From JAENVT01 sp031373785 (lineage in GTDB: Bacteria > Actinomycetota > Acidimicrobiia > Acidimicrobiales > Ilumatobacteraceae): DNA of 19,731 nt. A program made the translations under genes and the position numbers. The DNA is taken from the NCBI GenBank assembly GCA_031373785.1, contig JANMNE010000214.1:1-19731 (forward strand), read 5' to 3'. The notes under the pieces were generated by a model. That model saw only the letters and a list, made by a program, of their open reading frames with translations. It searched no databases and was not told where the DNA came from. Below, piece by piece: positions 1-5,472 of the stretch; position 1 is the first letter of the stretch; each line of letters begins with the position of its first letter.

Positions 1-339
1 GGAGTCGAAGAACGAACGGTGGTTGGCCACCACGATCACCGGCCCCTGCGGTGGCAGGTTCTCGGGGTGCTCCACGGTGAGGTGTACCAGACCGCGCCGA
101 GCCGGGGCCGTGAGCAGCCGGGCGATCTCGTAGGCGCTGCCATGTTCGTGCCAGTCGCGCACCATCGGCGCCACCCATCGTCGGACTATGTCGACCACGC
201 CACGACCATCGCTCTGCTGATCGCTCGTTGCCAGAGGCCAACGTCCCGGAGTAGACGACCGGCACACTGCTCCCGGGGCCGGTTCGTTGAAGCGCCGGCG
301 CCTCTGCTGGTGATCCGGATGCCAGTCCGGGTCCCGCAT
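1..339 (-). CDS. PlsC-like lysophospholipid acyltransferase, N-terminal part (runs off left edge)
   Basis: The minus-strand frame from an ATG at 339 is open for 113 codons to the window edge and was read by reverse-complementing the region. Residues 101-113 read VIVVANHRSFFDS, which contains the H(x)4D active-site block of the PlsC/AGPAT family (H107, D112). This family transfers an acyl group from acyl-CoA or acyl-ACP to lysophosphatidic acid or a similar lyso-lipid at the membrane. The segment before it (LVHLTVEHPENLPPQGP) matches the usual lead-in to that motif. About 50 upstream residues are low-complexity and Arg/Pro/Asp-rich, so the true start may be later, for example GTG at 198 or ATG at 165. 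There is no clear Shine-Dalgarno sequence. The ATG at 339 lies 3 nt after the stop of the zinc protein upstream, which suggests one transcript. The family is confident; the start is not. Confidence 0.72.
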   Translation of the reverse strand, partial: MRDPDWHPDHQQRRRRFNEPAPGAVCRSSTPGRWPLATSDQQSDGRGVVDIVRRWVAPMVRDWHEHGSAYEIARLLTAPARRGLVHLTVEHPENLPPQGPVIVVANHRSFFDS

Positions 340-342
340 CCA

Positions 343-579
343 TTAGACCGTGTTCGTCGATGGGCTGGGACGTCGATCCCAGCAGGCCTTGTGCCAGTGC
401 CGCCGCAGGTCGGGTGCGTCCGACGGCACGGCGACGTAGTGGCCGGTGCCGACCGGGATCCGGTGGTGGCATCCGGGGCACACGTAGGCCTTGGTGGCCT
501 CGTACGGCTGAACCCGTCGAACCTCGATCGTGCCGAATCCGCCGTCCCACAGCCCGGTCGCTACCCGAGCAGTGCCCAT
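343..579 (-). CDS. small Cys/His (CPGC...HWHKACW) putative zinc-binding protein, 78 aa
   Basis: This 78-residue protein starts at ATG 579 inside the end of the upstream microprotein gene, with a 19-nt overlap. The core AYVCPGCHHRIPVGTG, then VAVPSDAPDL and RRHWHKACW, carries a CxxC pair (C34, C37), several His residues and a final HxxxCW. This arrangement looks like a small zinc ribbon. Similar short proteins are widespread in Actinomycetota and are often labelled hypothetical or, without good reason, ATP/GTP-binding. The same frame is open further upstream to 816, but that extension runs antisense through the crotonase gene and loses protein character, so I reject it. No biochemical function is known to me. 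The position between a membrane microprotein and a PlsC-like acyltransferase suggests co-transcription. Confidence 0.75.
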   Translation of the reverse strand: MGTARVATGLWDGGFGTIEVRRVQPYEATKAYVCPGCHHRIPVGTGHYVAVPSDAPDLRRHWHKACWDRRPSPSTNTV

Positions 580-671
580 GCCAACAGACCGATGACAGCA
601 AGCGCCGCGGCGACCACGAAGACGTAGTCGGCGGGCTTGGCGACGAACTTGTGATACGGGTTGAAGCCCAT
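561..671 (-). CDS. 36-aa single-pass membrane microprotein
   Basis: ATG 671 opens a 36-codon frame ending in TAG at 561. The N-terminus is MGFNPYHKFVAKPADY and is followed by about 20 hydrophobic residues (positions 17-36, VFVVAAALAVIGLLAWALLG), which would form one transmembrane helix ending at the C-terminus. The stop overlaps the start of the zinc protein gene by 19 nt, which suggests translational coupling. From memory, short proteins with an MGFNP start and a single helix occur in Actinomycetota, so this is probably a conserved microprotein, but I cannot search for it. The start lies 23 nt from the divergent crotonase start. A GATACT hexamer sits 6 nt upstream of the ATG on the minus strand and fits a leaderless promoter. 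Function is unknown. Confidence 0.66.
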   Translation of the reverse strand: MGFNPYHKFVAKPADYVFVVAAALAVIGLLAWALLG

Positions 672-679
672 TGCACCAG

Positions 680-685
680 TATCGT
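680..685 (+). promoter_or_regulatory. -10-like hexamer TATCGT for the crotonase gene
   Basis: TATCGT fits TANNNT and lies 9 nt before the GTG at 695, with no Shine-Dalgarno sequence between them. This spacing suits a leaderless transcript. Its complement overlaps the candidate minus-strand -10 (GATACT) of the microprotein gene. It is inferred by analogy with other starts in this window. Confidence 0.4.
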
Positions 686-694
686 GCCGTTTCC

Positions 695-1471
695 GTGGAA
701 ACCATCGAGGTGCATCGGGCATCGGGCATCGTGACGATCACCCTGAACCGCCCGGCCAAGAAGAACGCGGCCAACGCCCAGATGTGGGCCGAGCTGCTGG
801 AGACATTCCGCGACATCGCCTCGAGCGGGCAGGATCGCGTTGCTGTGTTGACCGGGGCCGGCGGCGATTTCTGCGCCGGAGCCGACCTGACGGGCGGCGG
901 TGCGGGTGAACCCGACCGCCATCAGCTGGCCCAGATGCGCCACGTCGGCGACGTGGCCCTCACCTTGCATCGCCTGCCTATTCCCACCATCGCCAAGGTG
1001 CGCGGTGTGGCCGTTGGCGCCGGGTGCAACATGGCGCTCGGCTGCGACCTGGTCGTTGCCAGCGACAACGCCAGGTTCTCGGAGATCTTCGCCCGACGCG
1101 GTCTGTCGGTCGACTTCGGTGGCTCGTGGCTGCTGCCGCGGATCGTGGGGATGCACCGCGCCAAGGAGCTGGCGCTGTTCGCCGACATCATCGGTGCCGC
1201 CGAGGCCGAGCGAATCGGCTTGGTCAATCGCGTGGTGCCCGATGCGGAGATCGACGAGTTCGTCGCCGGTTGGGCGGAACGGTTGGCCGCGGGACCGCCG
1301 ATCGCCTTGGCGATGACCAAGCGAATGCTCGACAACTCACTGCAGGTGACGATGGAGCAGGCGCTCGACGACGAGGGCGTGGCCCAGACCGTCAATTTCG
1401 GTACGGCCGACACCCGCGAGGCGCTGCGGGCGTTCGTCGAGAAGCGGCAGCCGAAGTTCGAAGGCCGTTGA
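695..1471 (+). CDS. enoyl-CoA hydratase/isomerase (crotonase) family protein
   Basis: This 258-aa protein has the standard crotonase length. Crotonase enzymes act on acyl-CoA thioesters in the cytoplasm by hydration, isomerisation or related chemistry. Visible landmarks are FCAGADL (residues 59-65, first oxyanion-hole strand), GVAVGAGCNMAL (104-115), RRGLSVDFGGSWLLP (134-148) and E158. Aligned by eye to rat mitochondrial crotonase, Glu144 is replaced by Phe132, while the Glu164 equivalent is E158. An Asp (D140) precedes the GG, as in PaaG-type isomerases. The precise reaction is therefore uncertain, and isomerase or PaaG-like activity is as likely as hydratase. I chose GTG 695 because VETIEVHRASGIVTITLNRP is the normal crotonase N-terminus. 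A TTG at 671 would add eight residues that overlap the divergent gene's start. Confidence 0.88.
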   Translation: METIEVHRASGIVTITLNRPAKKNAANAQMWAELLETFRDIASSGQDRVAVLTGAGGDFCAGADLTGGGAGEPDRHQLAQMRHVGDVALTLHRLPIPTIAKVRGVAVGAGCNMALGCDLVVASDNARFSEIFARRGLSVDFGGSWLLPRIVGMHRAKELALFADIIGAAEAERIGLVNRVVPDAEIDEFVAGWAERLAAGPPIALAMTKRMLDNSLQVTMEQALDDEGVAQTVNFGTADTREALRAFVEKRQPKFEGR

Positions 1472-1495
1472 CCGGCTCACCGCCGCGCCGCTCAG

Positions 1496-1501
1496 TAGCG
1501 T
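1496..1501 (+). promoter_or_regulatory. -10-like hexamer TAGCGT
   Basis: TAGCGT lies 6 nt before the GTG start at 1508, in the 36-nt gap after the crotonase stop. No ribosome binding site is visible. It suggests that the secreted protein gene has its own leaderless promoter as well as possible read-through from the crotonase gene. Confidence 0.35.
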
Positions 1502-1507
1502 GGCGGC

Positions 1508-2341
1508 GTGAGGCACGCGCCGTCGATCGTTCTGGGGATGCTGATAGGCCTGTTGTGGCCTGCCGCTGTCAGCGCGGCGCCTCCGACTGAGCCTGCTCCG
1601 GAACCGTCGACCACGGGGGTGACGGTCACGCCCGTTGCCATCGGCCCCGAGTTGCCGGCGATCCAGGAGCCACTGCCGATTGTGGATCCGATCGTCGCCT
1701 CGGCCCCGTTGGTCAGCGTTCCTCCGGGCTGCAACGCGCCGCCTGCACCCGTGGCCGTCTTCGTCGGCACGCTGGCCGATTCCGATGCCACGACGGCGCG
1801 CTTCGCGGTGCAGCAGGTTCGCGCCGGCAGTCTCGACGGCTATGCCGTCAACACGATCGTCGACGTGCGGTTCGACGACGACATCCGGTACCTCCACACC
1901 GGCCGGCAGTACTTGGTCGGCGCGAGACCAGACGCGATCACCAACGTCTTGCGATCCAAGGTACGGCTCGCGGCCCCGTTGTTCGGCGGCGATGCCGTGA
2001 TCGGTGTCAACGACACTGACCTGCGCTGCCCTCGCGTGGAGGACGGTGTGAAGACGCTGCTGGTCGACGGTCGCGAGGTCGACACCGGAGTGCTGGCGCC
2101 GTTGAAGACCGCCAAGAAATCCGTCGCCAAGGCCGTGCTCAGGCCGCTGGCCATTGCCTCCGTCGTGCTCGTCGTACTGGCCTCGATGAAGCTGCTGATC
2201 TTTGCGATGGTCCGCGCCGCGCGCGAACGGGAGTCCACCGGCGACGAGTTGCCTCCATTGCTCGAGGTACAACGCGACCGCCAGCACGCGGACCTCGGGC
2301 CGGGCCCCTCGGCACCTTCCGAGACGCCCGAGCACGTGTGA
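1508..2341 (+). CDS. secreted, C-terminally membrane-anchored protein, possible netrin-like (NTR) domain
   Basis: This 277-aa protein has a signal peptide (residues 1-23, ending AAVSAA) and a Pro/Thr-rich spacer to about residue 73. A globular domain follows with C75 and C174 as its only cysteines, then a hydrophobic helix at about 213-234 and a charged cytoplasmic tail of about 40 residues. The domain pattern is C-x(n)-VFVGTLAD, a strand set, then GRQYLVGARP and LRCP. This resembles NTR/TIMP-like OB-fold domains found in some secreted bacterial proteins, where the two cysteines could form a disulfide. That resemblance is my inference from the pattern; I know no specific function. The predicted topology puts the domain outside the membrane. 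The stop lies 1 nt from the stop of the convergent rpe gene. The GTG start gives a clean signal peptide. Confidence 0.75.
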   Translation: MRHAPSIVLGMLIGLLWPAAVSAAPPTEPAPEPSTTGVTVTPVAIGPELPAIQEPLPIVDPIVASAPLVSVPPGCNAPPAPVAVFVGTLADSDATTARFAVQQVRAGSLDGYAVNTIVDVRFDDDIRYLHTGRQYLVGARPDAITNVLRSKVRLAAPLFGGDAVIGVNDTDLRCPRVEDGVKTLLVDGREVDTGVLAPLKTAKKSVAKAVLRPLAIASVVLVVLASMKLLIFAMVRAARERESTGDELPPLLEVQRDRQHADLGPGPSAPSETPEHV

Positions 2342-2342
2342 A

Positions 2343-3029
2343 TCAGATGCGGGCCGCGGTGGCGCGGGCGCGCAGATCGCTGACCGCGTGTTCGAGTCCG
2401 GCCGGGTCGCGATAGAGCGCGCTGCCGGCGACCAGCACATTGGCTCCGGCCGCGGTGGCAGCCGCGATGGTCTCCGGGCCGATCCCGCCATCCACCTCGA
2501 TGTCGATCAGTTCGCTGCGACCGGCGGCCCGGACCATCTCGACGACCTCGGCGATCTTGGGCTCCATGGAGGCGATGTACTGCTGCCCGCCGAACCCTGG
2601 GTTGACCGTCATCACCAGCACGAGATCGACCAGGTCGAGCACGTGGGCGATGTCGCGGGCGGGCGTCGCCGGGTTGAGGGCGACGCCCGCAGTGGCGCCG
2701 AGTGAGGCGATGTTGCCCAGGGTGCGATGCAGGTGGGTGCATGCCTCGACGTGCACGATCAGGCGCTGACAACCAGCGCGAACGTACTCCGCGGCCATCG
2801 CGTCGGGGGTCAAGACCATGAGGTGTGCTTCGAACGGCAACGAGGTGTGCTTGCGGGCCGCGGCGATCACGTCGGGTCCGAAGGTGAGGTTGGGGACGAA
2901 CTGGCCATCCATGACGTCCCACTGGATCCTGTCGACGCCGGCGGCTTCGAGGGCGGCGACCTCCTCGCCCAACTTGGCGAAGTCGGCCGGTAAGACGCTG
3001 GGGGCGATTTCGATCGGTCGAGGCATCAT
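2343..3029 (-). CDS. rpe: ribulose-phosphate 3-epimerase
   Basis: This 228-aa TIM-barrel enzyme interconverts ribulose 5-phosphate and xylulose 5-phosphate in the cytoplasm (pentose phosphate or Calvin-type interconversions). Family motifs are intact: SVLPADF (11-17), WDVMDGQFVPNLTFGP (37-52, metal-binding and catalytic D41), HLMV (69-72), VNPGFGGQ (142-149) and EVDGGI (second catalytic Asp D180). Length is typical. Two adjacent ATG codons (3029 and 3026) are possible starts. The second lies 7 nt after a TACCCT hexamer and may be the true leaderless start. The 3' end abuts the convergent secreted-protein gene with a 1-nt gap. Confidence 0.96.
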   Translation of the reverse strand: MMPRPIEIAPSVLPADFAKLGEEVAALEAAGVDRIQWDVMDGQFVPNLTFGPDVIAAARKHTSLPFEAHLMVLTPDAMAAEYVRAGCQRLIVHVEACTHLHRTLGNIASLGATAGVALNPATPARDIAHVLDLVDLVLVMTVNPGFGGQQYIASMEPKIAEVVEMVRAAGRSELIDIEVDGGIGPETIAAATAAGANVLVAGSALYRDPAGLEHAVSDLRARATAARI

Positions 3030-3033
3030 TCCG

Positions 3034-3039
3034 AGGGTA
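3034..3039 (-). promoter_or_regulatory. -10-like hexamer TACCCT for rpe
   Basis: On the minus strand, TACCCT lies 4 nt before ATG 3029 and 7 nt before ATG 3026. The spacing favours the second ATG as a leaderless start. No Shine-Dalgarno sequence is present. Confidence 0.35.
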
Positions 3040-3066
3040 GTGGCTGCTTCGAGACACCAAGGGATC

Positions 3067-3072
3067 TACAGT
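3067..3072 (+). promoter_or_regulatory. -10-like hexamer TACAGT for the RNA methyltransferase
   Basis: TACAGT lies 8 nt before ATG 3081, so a transcript starting about 8 nt downstream would begin at the start codon. There is no Shine-Dalgarno sequence and no obvious -35 element. Confidence 0.4.
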
Positions 3073-3080
3073 CGTCGACG

Positions 3081-4253
3081 ATGTCGTCGATCGAGGTGCG
3101 CGCCGAGAAGATGGCAGCAGGCGGGGATGCAATTGCGCATGTCGCCGATGGCCGCGTGGCGTTCGTGCGTGGAGCACTGCCCGGAGAACTGGTGGCGGTC
3201 GAGATCGTGCAGTCGAAGAAGGACTTCGTCCGTGCCGAGGTGCTCGACGTCATCGAACCGTCGCCCGACCGGGTCGTGCCGCCGTGCGCCGGCCATGCTG
3301 CCGGTTGCGGCGGTTGCACCTGGCAGCACGTCGACCCGGCTGCACAGCTGGGTCTCAAGGCGACGATCGTCGCCGAGGCATTGCGGCGGACGGGCAAGTT
3401 GGTCGATGCAGACGTCGTTGTGGGGTCATCCGTTCCCGCGTGGGCATACCGCACCACGCTGCGGGTGGCGAGCGGCGTCGATCGCCTCGGCCTCCGCGGG
3501 CGTGACTCGCACGACGTGGTCGAACTGGGCGGCTGCCCGGTCAGCCATCCATTGCTGGAGGAGCTGCTGGCAGTGCTGCGCGTCCGTGGCCATGGTGACG
3601 TCAGCCTCCGTGTCAGTGCCGCGACGGGCGAGCGTTCGGCGCTGGTCGTCGATGGCGATCTCGAACTGCTCGACGTGCCGTCCGACGTGGCGATCGGTCC
3701 ACGGGCCATGGTCCACGAGGTCGTTTCCGGCAAGCGCCTTCGGATCAGCGCGGCGTCGTTCTTCCAATCCGGTCCCGCTGCGGCTGAACTGTTGGTCGGT
3801 GCAGTCCGCGAAGCATGCGGCGGGCCGCTCGGCTCCCGATCGATCATCGATGCATACGGAGGAGTCGGGCTGTTCGCCTCCGCCGTGGACGGTGCGACGA
3901 TCACCGTTGTGGAGGAATCCGAGGCAGCGTGTGCCGACGCGACGGTCAACCTCGCCGACGTGCCGGCCCAGATCATGTGCACGGCGGTCGAGCGGTGGCG
4001 ACCGCGCCACGCCGACCTGGTGATCGCCGACCCGTCGCGGACCGGACTGGGTCGTCAGGCGGTGACCGTGCTGGCGGCGACTCGGGCTGCTCGCATCGTA
4101 CTCGTCAGTTGCGACCCGGTGTCCCTGGCCCGCGATGCCGGGCTGCTCCGCGAGGTGGGCTACACCCACGTCCGCTCGACGGTCTTCGACCTGTTTCCGC
4201 AGACGCACCACGTCGAGGTGGTCACCACCTTCGACCTGCTGCAATCTCCGTAG
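3081..4253 (+). CDS. TrmA/RumA-family RNA (uracil-C5)-methyltransferase with Fe-S cluster motif
   Basis: This 390-aa SAM-dependent enzyme probably methylates C5 of a uridine in rRNA or tRNA. An N-terminal TRAM-like RNA-binding domain (about 1-60) contains GDAIAHVADGRVAFVRGALPG. It is followed by a [4Fe-4S] cysteine set C69, C76, C79 (CGGCTWQH) and C152 (GGCPVSHP). The catalytic domain has a SAM loop IDAYGGVGLFA, a conserved DPSRTGL motif, the nucleophile motif VSCDPVSLARD (C344) and the C-terminal DLFPQTHHVE motif. All expected residues are present. The exact RNA target (the U1939, U747 or U54 positions of known family members) cannot be decided from sequence alone. The 3' end overlaps the convergent quinone reductase gene by 32 nt. 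Confidence 0.93.
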   Translation: MSSIEVRAEKMAAGGDAIAHVADGRVAFVRGALPGELVAVEIVQSKKDFVRAEVLDVIEPSPDRVVPPCAGHAAGCGGCTWQHVDPAAQLGLKATIVAEALRRTGKLVDADVVVGSSVPAWAYRTTLRVASGVDRLGLRGRDSHDVVELGGCPVSHPLLEELLAVLRVRGHGDVSLRVSAATGERSALVVDGDLELLDVPSDVAIGPRAMVHEVVSGKRLRISAASFFQSGPAAAELLVGAVREACGGPLGSRSIIDAYGGVGLFASAVDGATITVVEESEAACADATVNLADVPAQIMCTAVERWRPRHADLVIADPSRTGLGRQAVTVLAATRAARIVLVSCDPVSLARDAGLLREVGYTHVRSTVFDLFPQTHHVEVVTTFDLLQSP

Positions 4254-4848
4254 ACGGCGGCGACAACCGGTGCATTCGGTGCGCCACTCGATCGAGGAAG
4301 GCGTTCCGTTCGGCTTCGGTCGATCGATCGATGTTGTACATCGCCACCCAGGTCGTGCGCGCCAACCGATGGCACAACACGCGAACCGCCCTGCCGATCA
4401 CGCGGCGTCCGGTCTCGCCCTCGACAATGTTCACCCAGCGTGAGGACCCGTGGGTCGTGATCGTTACGAGACGGCGGATGTTGGTCAACCGGGCCGTGAT
4501 CCGCGTTGTGCCCTCGGGCAGTTCCCAGGCAACTCCTCGAAGCAACACGCGGTCGAGCCACCCGGTCAACATCGCCGGCTGTCCGCTCCACCAGGTTGGG
4601 TAGATGAACACGAGCGCACTGCACCAGCGGAGGTTGGCGCAGTACTCCGTCACGAGCGGATCGGTGGTTTTCGGTGCGAGGTGTTCGAGGCGCTCCTGGC
4701 GGGAGAGCGCCGGCTCGAAGCCGTCCGCGTAGAGGTCGGACATGCGCACTCGGTGCCCAGCGGCCTCCAACTCGTCGGTCGCCCGGGCGCGCACCACCGC
4801 CGTGAACGAGTCGGGGTCCGGGTGGCAGTAGACGACGTACACCTTCAC
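4222..4848 (-). CDS. NAD(P)H-dependent quinone reductase-like flavoprotein, second tandem copy
   Basis: This 208-aa flavodoxin-fold protein belongs to the NQO1/MdaB/KefF-like group (two-electron reduction of quinones with FMN or FAD). It starts VKVYVVYCHPDPDSFT, the flavin phosphate-binding strand-loop, and carries VFIYPTWWSGQPAMLTGW, the signature of this group. The GTG start at 4848 overlaps the stop of the upstream paralogue in a GTGA arrangement, which indicates translational coupling. It aligns with the upstream protein over its whole length, including shared DLYADxF, YPTWWS, GWLxRV and IDRxT..R blocks. It also has a 13-residue extra C-terminal tail. An open frame continues upstream of 4848, but it is antisense-like junk inside the paralogue. 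It overlaps the methyltransferase 3' end by 32 nt. Confidence 0.88.
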   Translation of the reverse strand: MKVYVVYCHPDPDSFTAVVRARATDELEAAGHRVRMSDLYADGFEPALSRQERLEHLAPKTTDPLVTEYCANLRWCSALVFIYPTWWSGQPAMLTGWLDRVLLRGVAWELPEGTTRITARLTNIRRLVTITTHGSSRWVNIVEGETGRRVIGRAVRVLCHRLARTTWVAMYNIDRSTEAERNAFLDRVAHRMHRLSPPSTEIAAGRRW

Positions 4849-5432
4849 AGCGCACGCATCCGGTCCTCGACGCGTCGCAGGAACGCGGCGCGTTGCTCGT
4901 TGGTGCAGCGGTCGATCTCGTACAGTCCCAGCCACGATCGCCGGGTGAGCACTGCTGTGTTCAACCGGAGAGCGCGCAGCAGTGTGCGCCGGCCGTTGTC
5001 GTGCATCGCCTTCACGTACCACCACCGCGAGCCATACGTCGAGATCCCGACGATGCGACGAACCTGCGTCAAGCCGCGCCGTACGTGGTGGTGCTCGTCG
5101 AAGACAAACCCGACACCGGGCACCATCACCCGCTCGAGCCATCCCTTGAGGATCGCCGGCATCGTGCTCCACCACGTGGGGTAGACGAAGACGAAGGCCT
5201 CGGTCTGTTTGACCAGACCTGCATGGCGTTCGGCGACCGGGTCCAGCAGTGGTCGCTCGCTGTGATACGCACGGCGCTCGGCCGGGCTCATTGCTGTACG
5301 GAACTCGTCGGCATAGAGATCCAACACCGTGACCTCGTGGCCGTGGTCGGCCAGCGCGGCTCGAGCGGTTGCGGCAATTGCGTGCGTGAAGCTGTTCGGA
5401 TCCGGATGGGCAATGACGACAACGACACGCAT
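4845..5432 (-). CDS. NAD(P)H-dependent quinone reductase-like flavoprotein, first tandem copy
   Basis: This 195-aa flavodoxin-fold oxidoreductase has MRVVVVIAHPDPNSFT at the N-terminus (flavin phosphate loop) and FVYPTWWSTMPAILKGW at about residue 80-98, as in MdaB/KefF/NQO proteins. The likely role is cytoplasmic quinone or electrophile detoxification. It is the first gene of a two-gene operon with its paralogue and is divergent from an MFS transporter. The two start codons are 40 nt apart. A minus-strand TATCGT lies 9 nt upstream of ATG 5432, and an 8-bp inverted repeat spans this promoter, so regulated expression is plausible. The substrate is unknown. Confidence 0.9.
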   Translation of the reverse strand: MRVVVVIAHPDPNSFTHAIAATARAALADHGHEVTVLDLYADEFRTAMSPAERRAYHSERPLLDPVAERHAGLVKQTEAFVFVYPTWWSTMPAILKGWLERVMVPGVGFVFDEHHHVRRGLTQVRRIVGISTYGSRWWYVKAMHDNGRRTLLRALRLNTAVLTRRSWLGLYEIDRCTNEQRAAFLRRVEDRMRAL

Positions 5433-5435
5433 GTT

Positions 5436-5466
5436 GGGCGCACGATAGTGGTGCGCCCTACTATCG
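5436..5466. promoter_or_regulatory. interleaved inverted repeats in the divergent promoter (candidate operator)
   Basis: Two perfect inverted repeats interlock here. GGGCGCAC (5436-5443) pairs with GTGCGCCC (5451-5458), and CGATAGT (5443-5449) pairs with ACTATCG (5460-5466). The ACTATCG arms contain the two opposed -10 candidates: TATCGT on the minus strand (5442-5447) for the quinone reductase and TACTAT on the plus strand (5459-5464) for the MFS gene. The GGGCGCAC palindrome covers the minus-strand -10 and abuts the plus-strand one. A dimeric regulator bound here could control both genes. No regulator gene is nearby. Confidence 0.5.
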
Positions 5467-5472
5467 ACCGTG

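Noticed and set aside
19..627. 202-codon frame on the plus strand
   Set aside because: It is antisense to the acyltransferase and zinc protein genes, rich in Arg/Pro/His, with no recognisable motif. It is a GC-driven shadow frame.
343..816. Longer 157-codon version of the small zinc protein on the minus strand
   Set aside because: The extra N-terminal part is antisense to the crotonase start and lacks protein character. The recognisable part begins near ATG 579.
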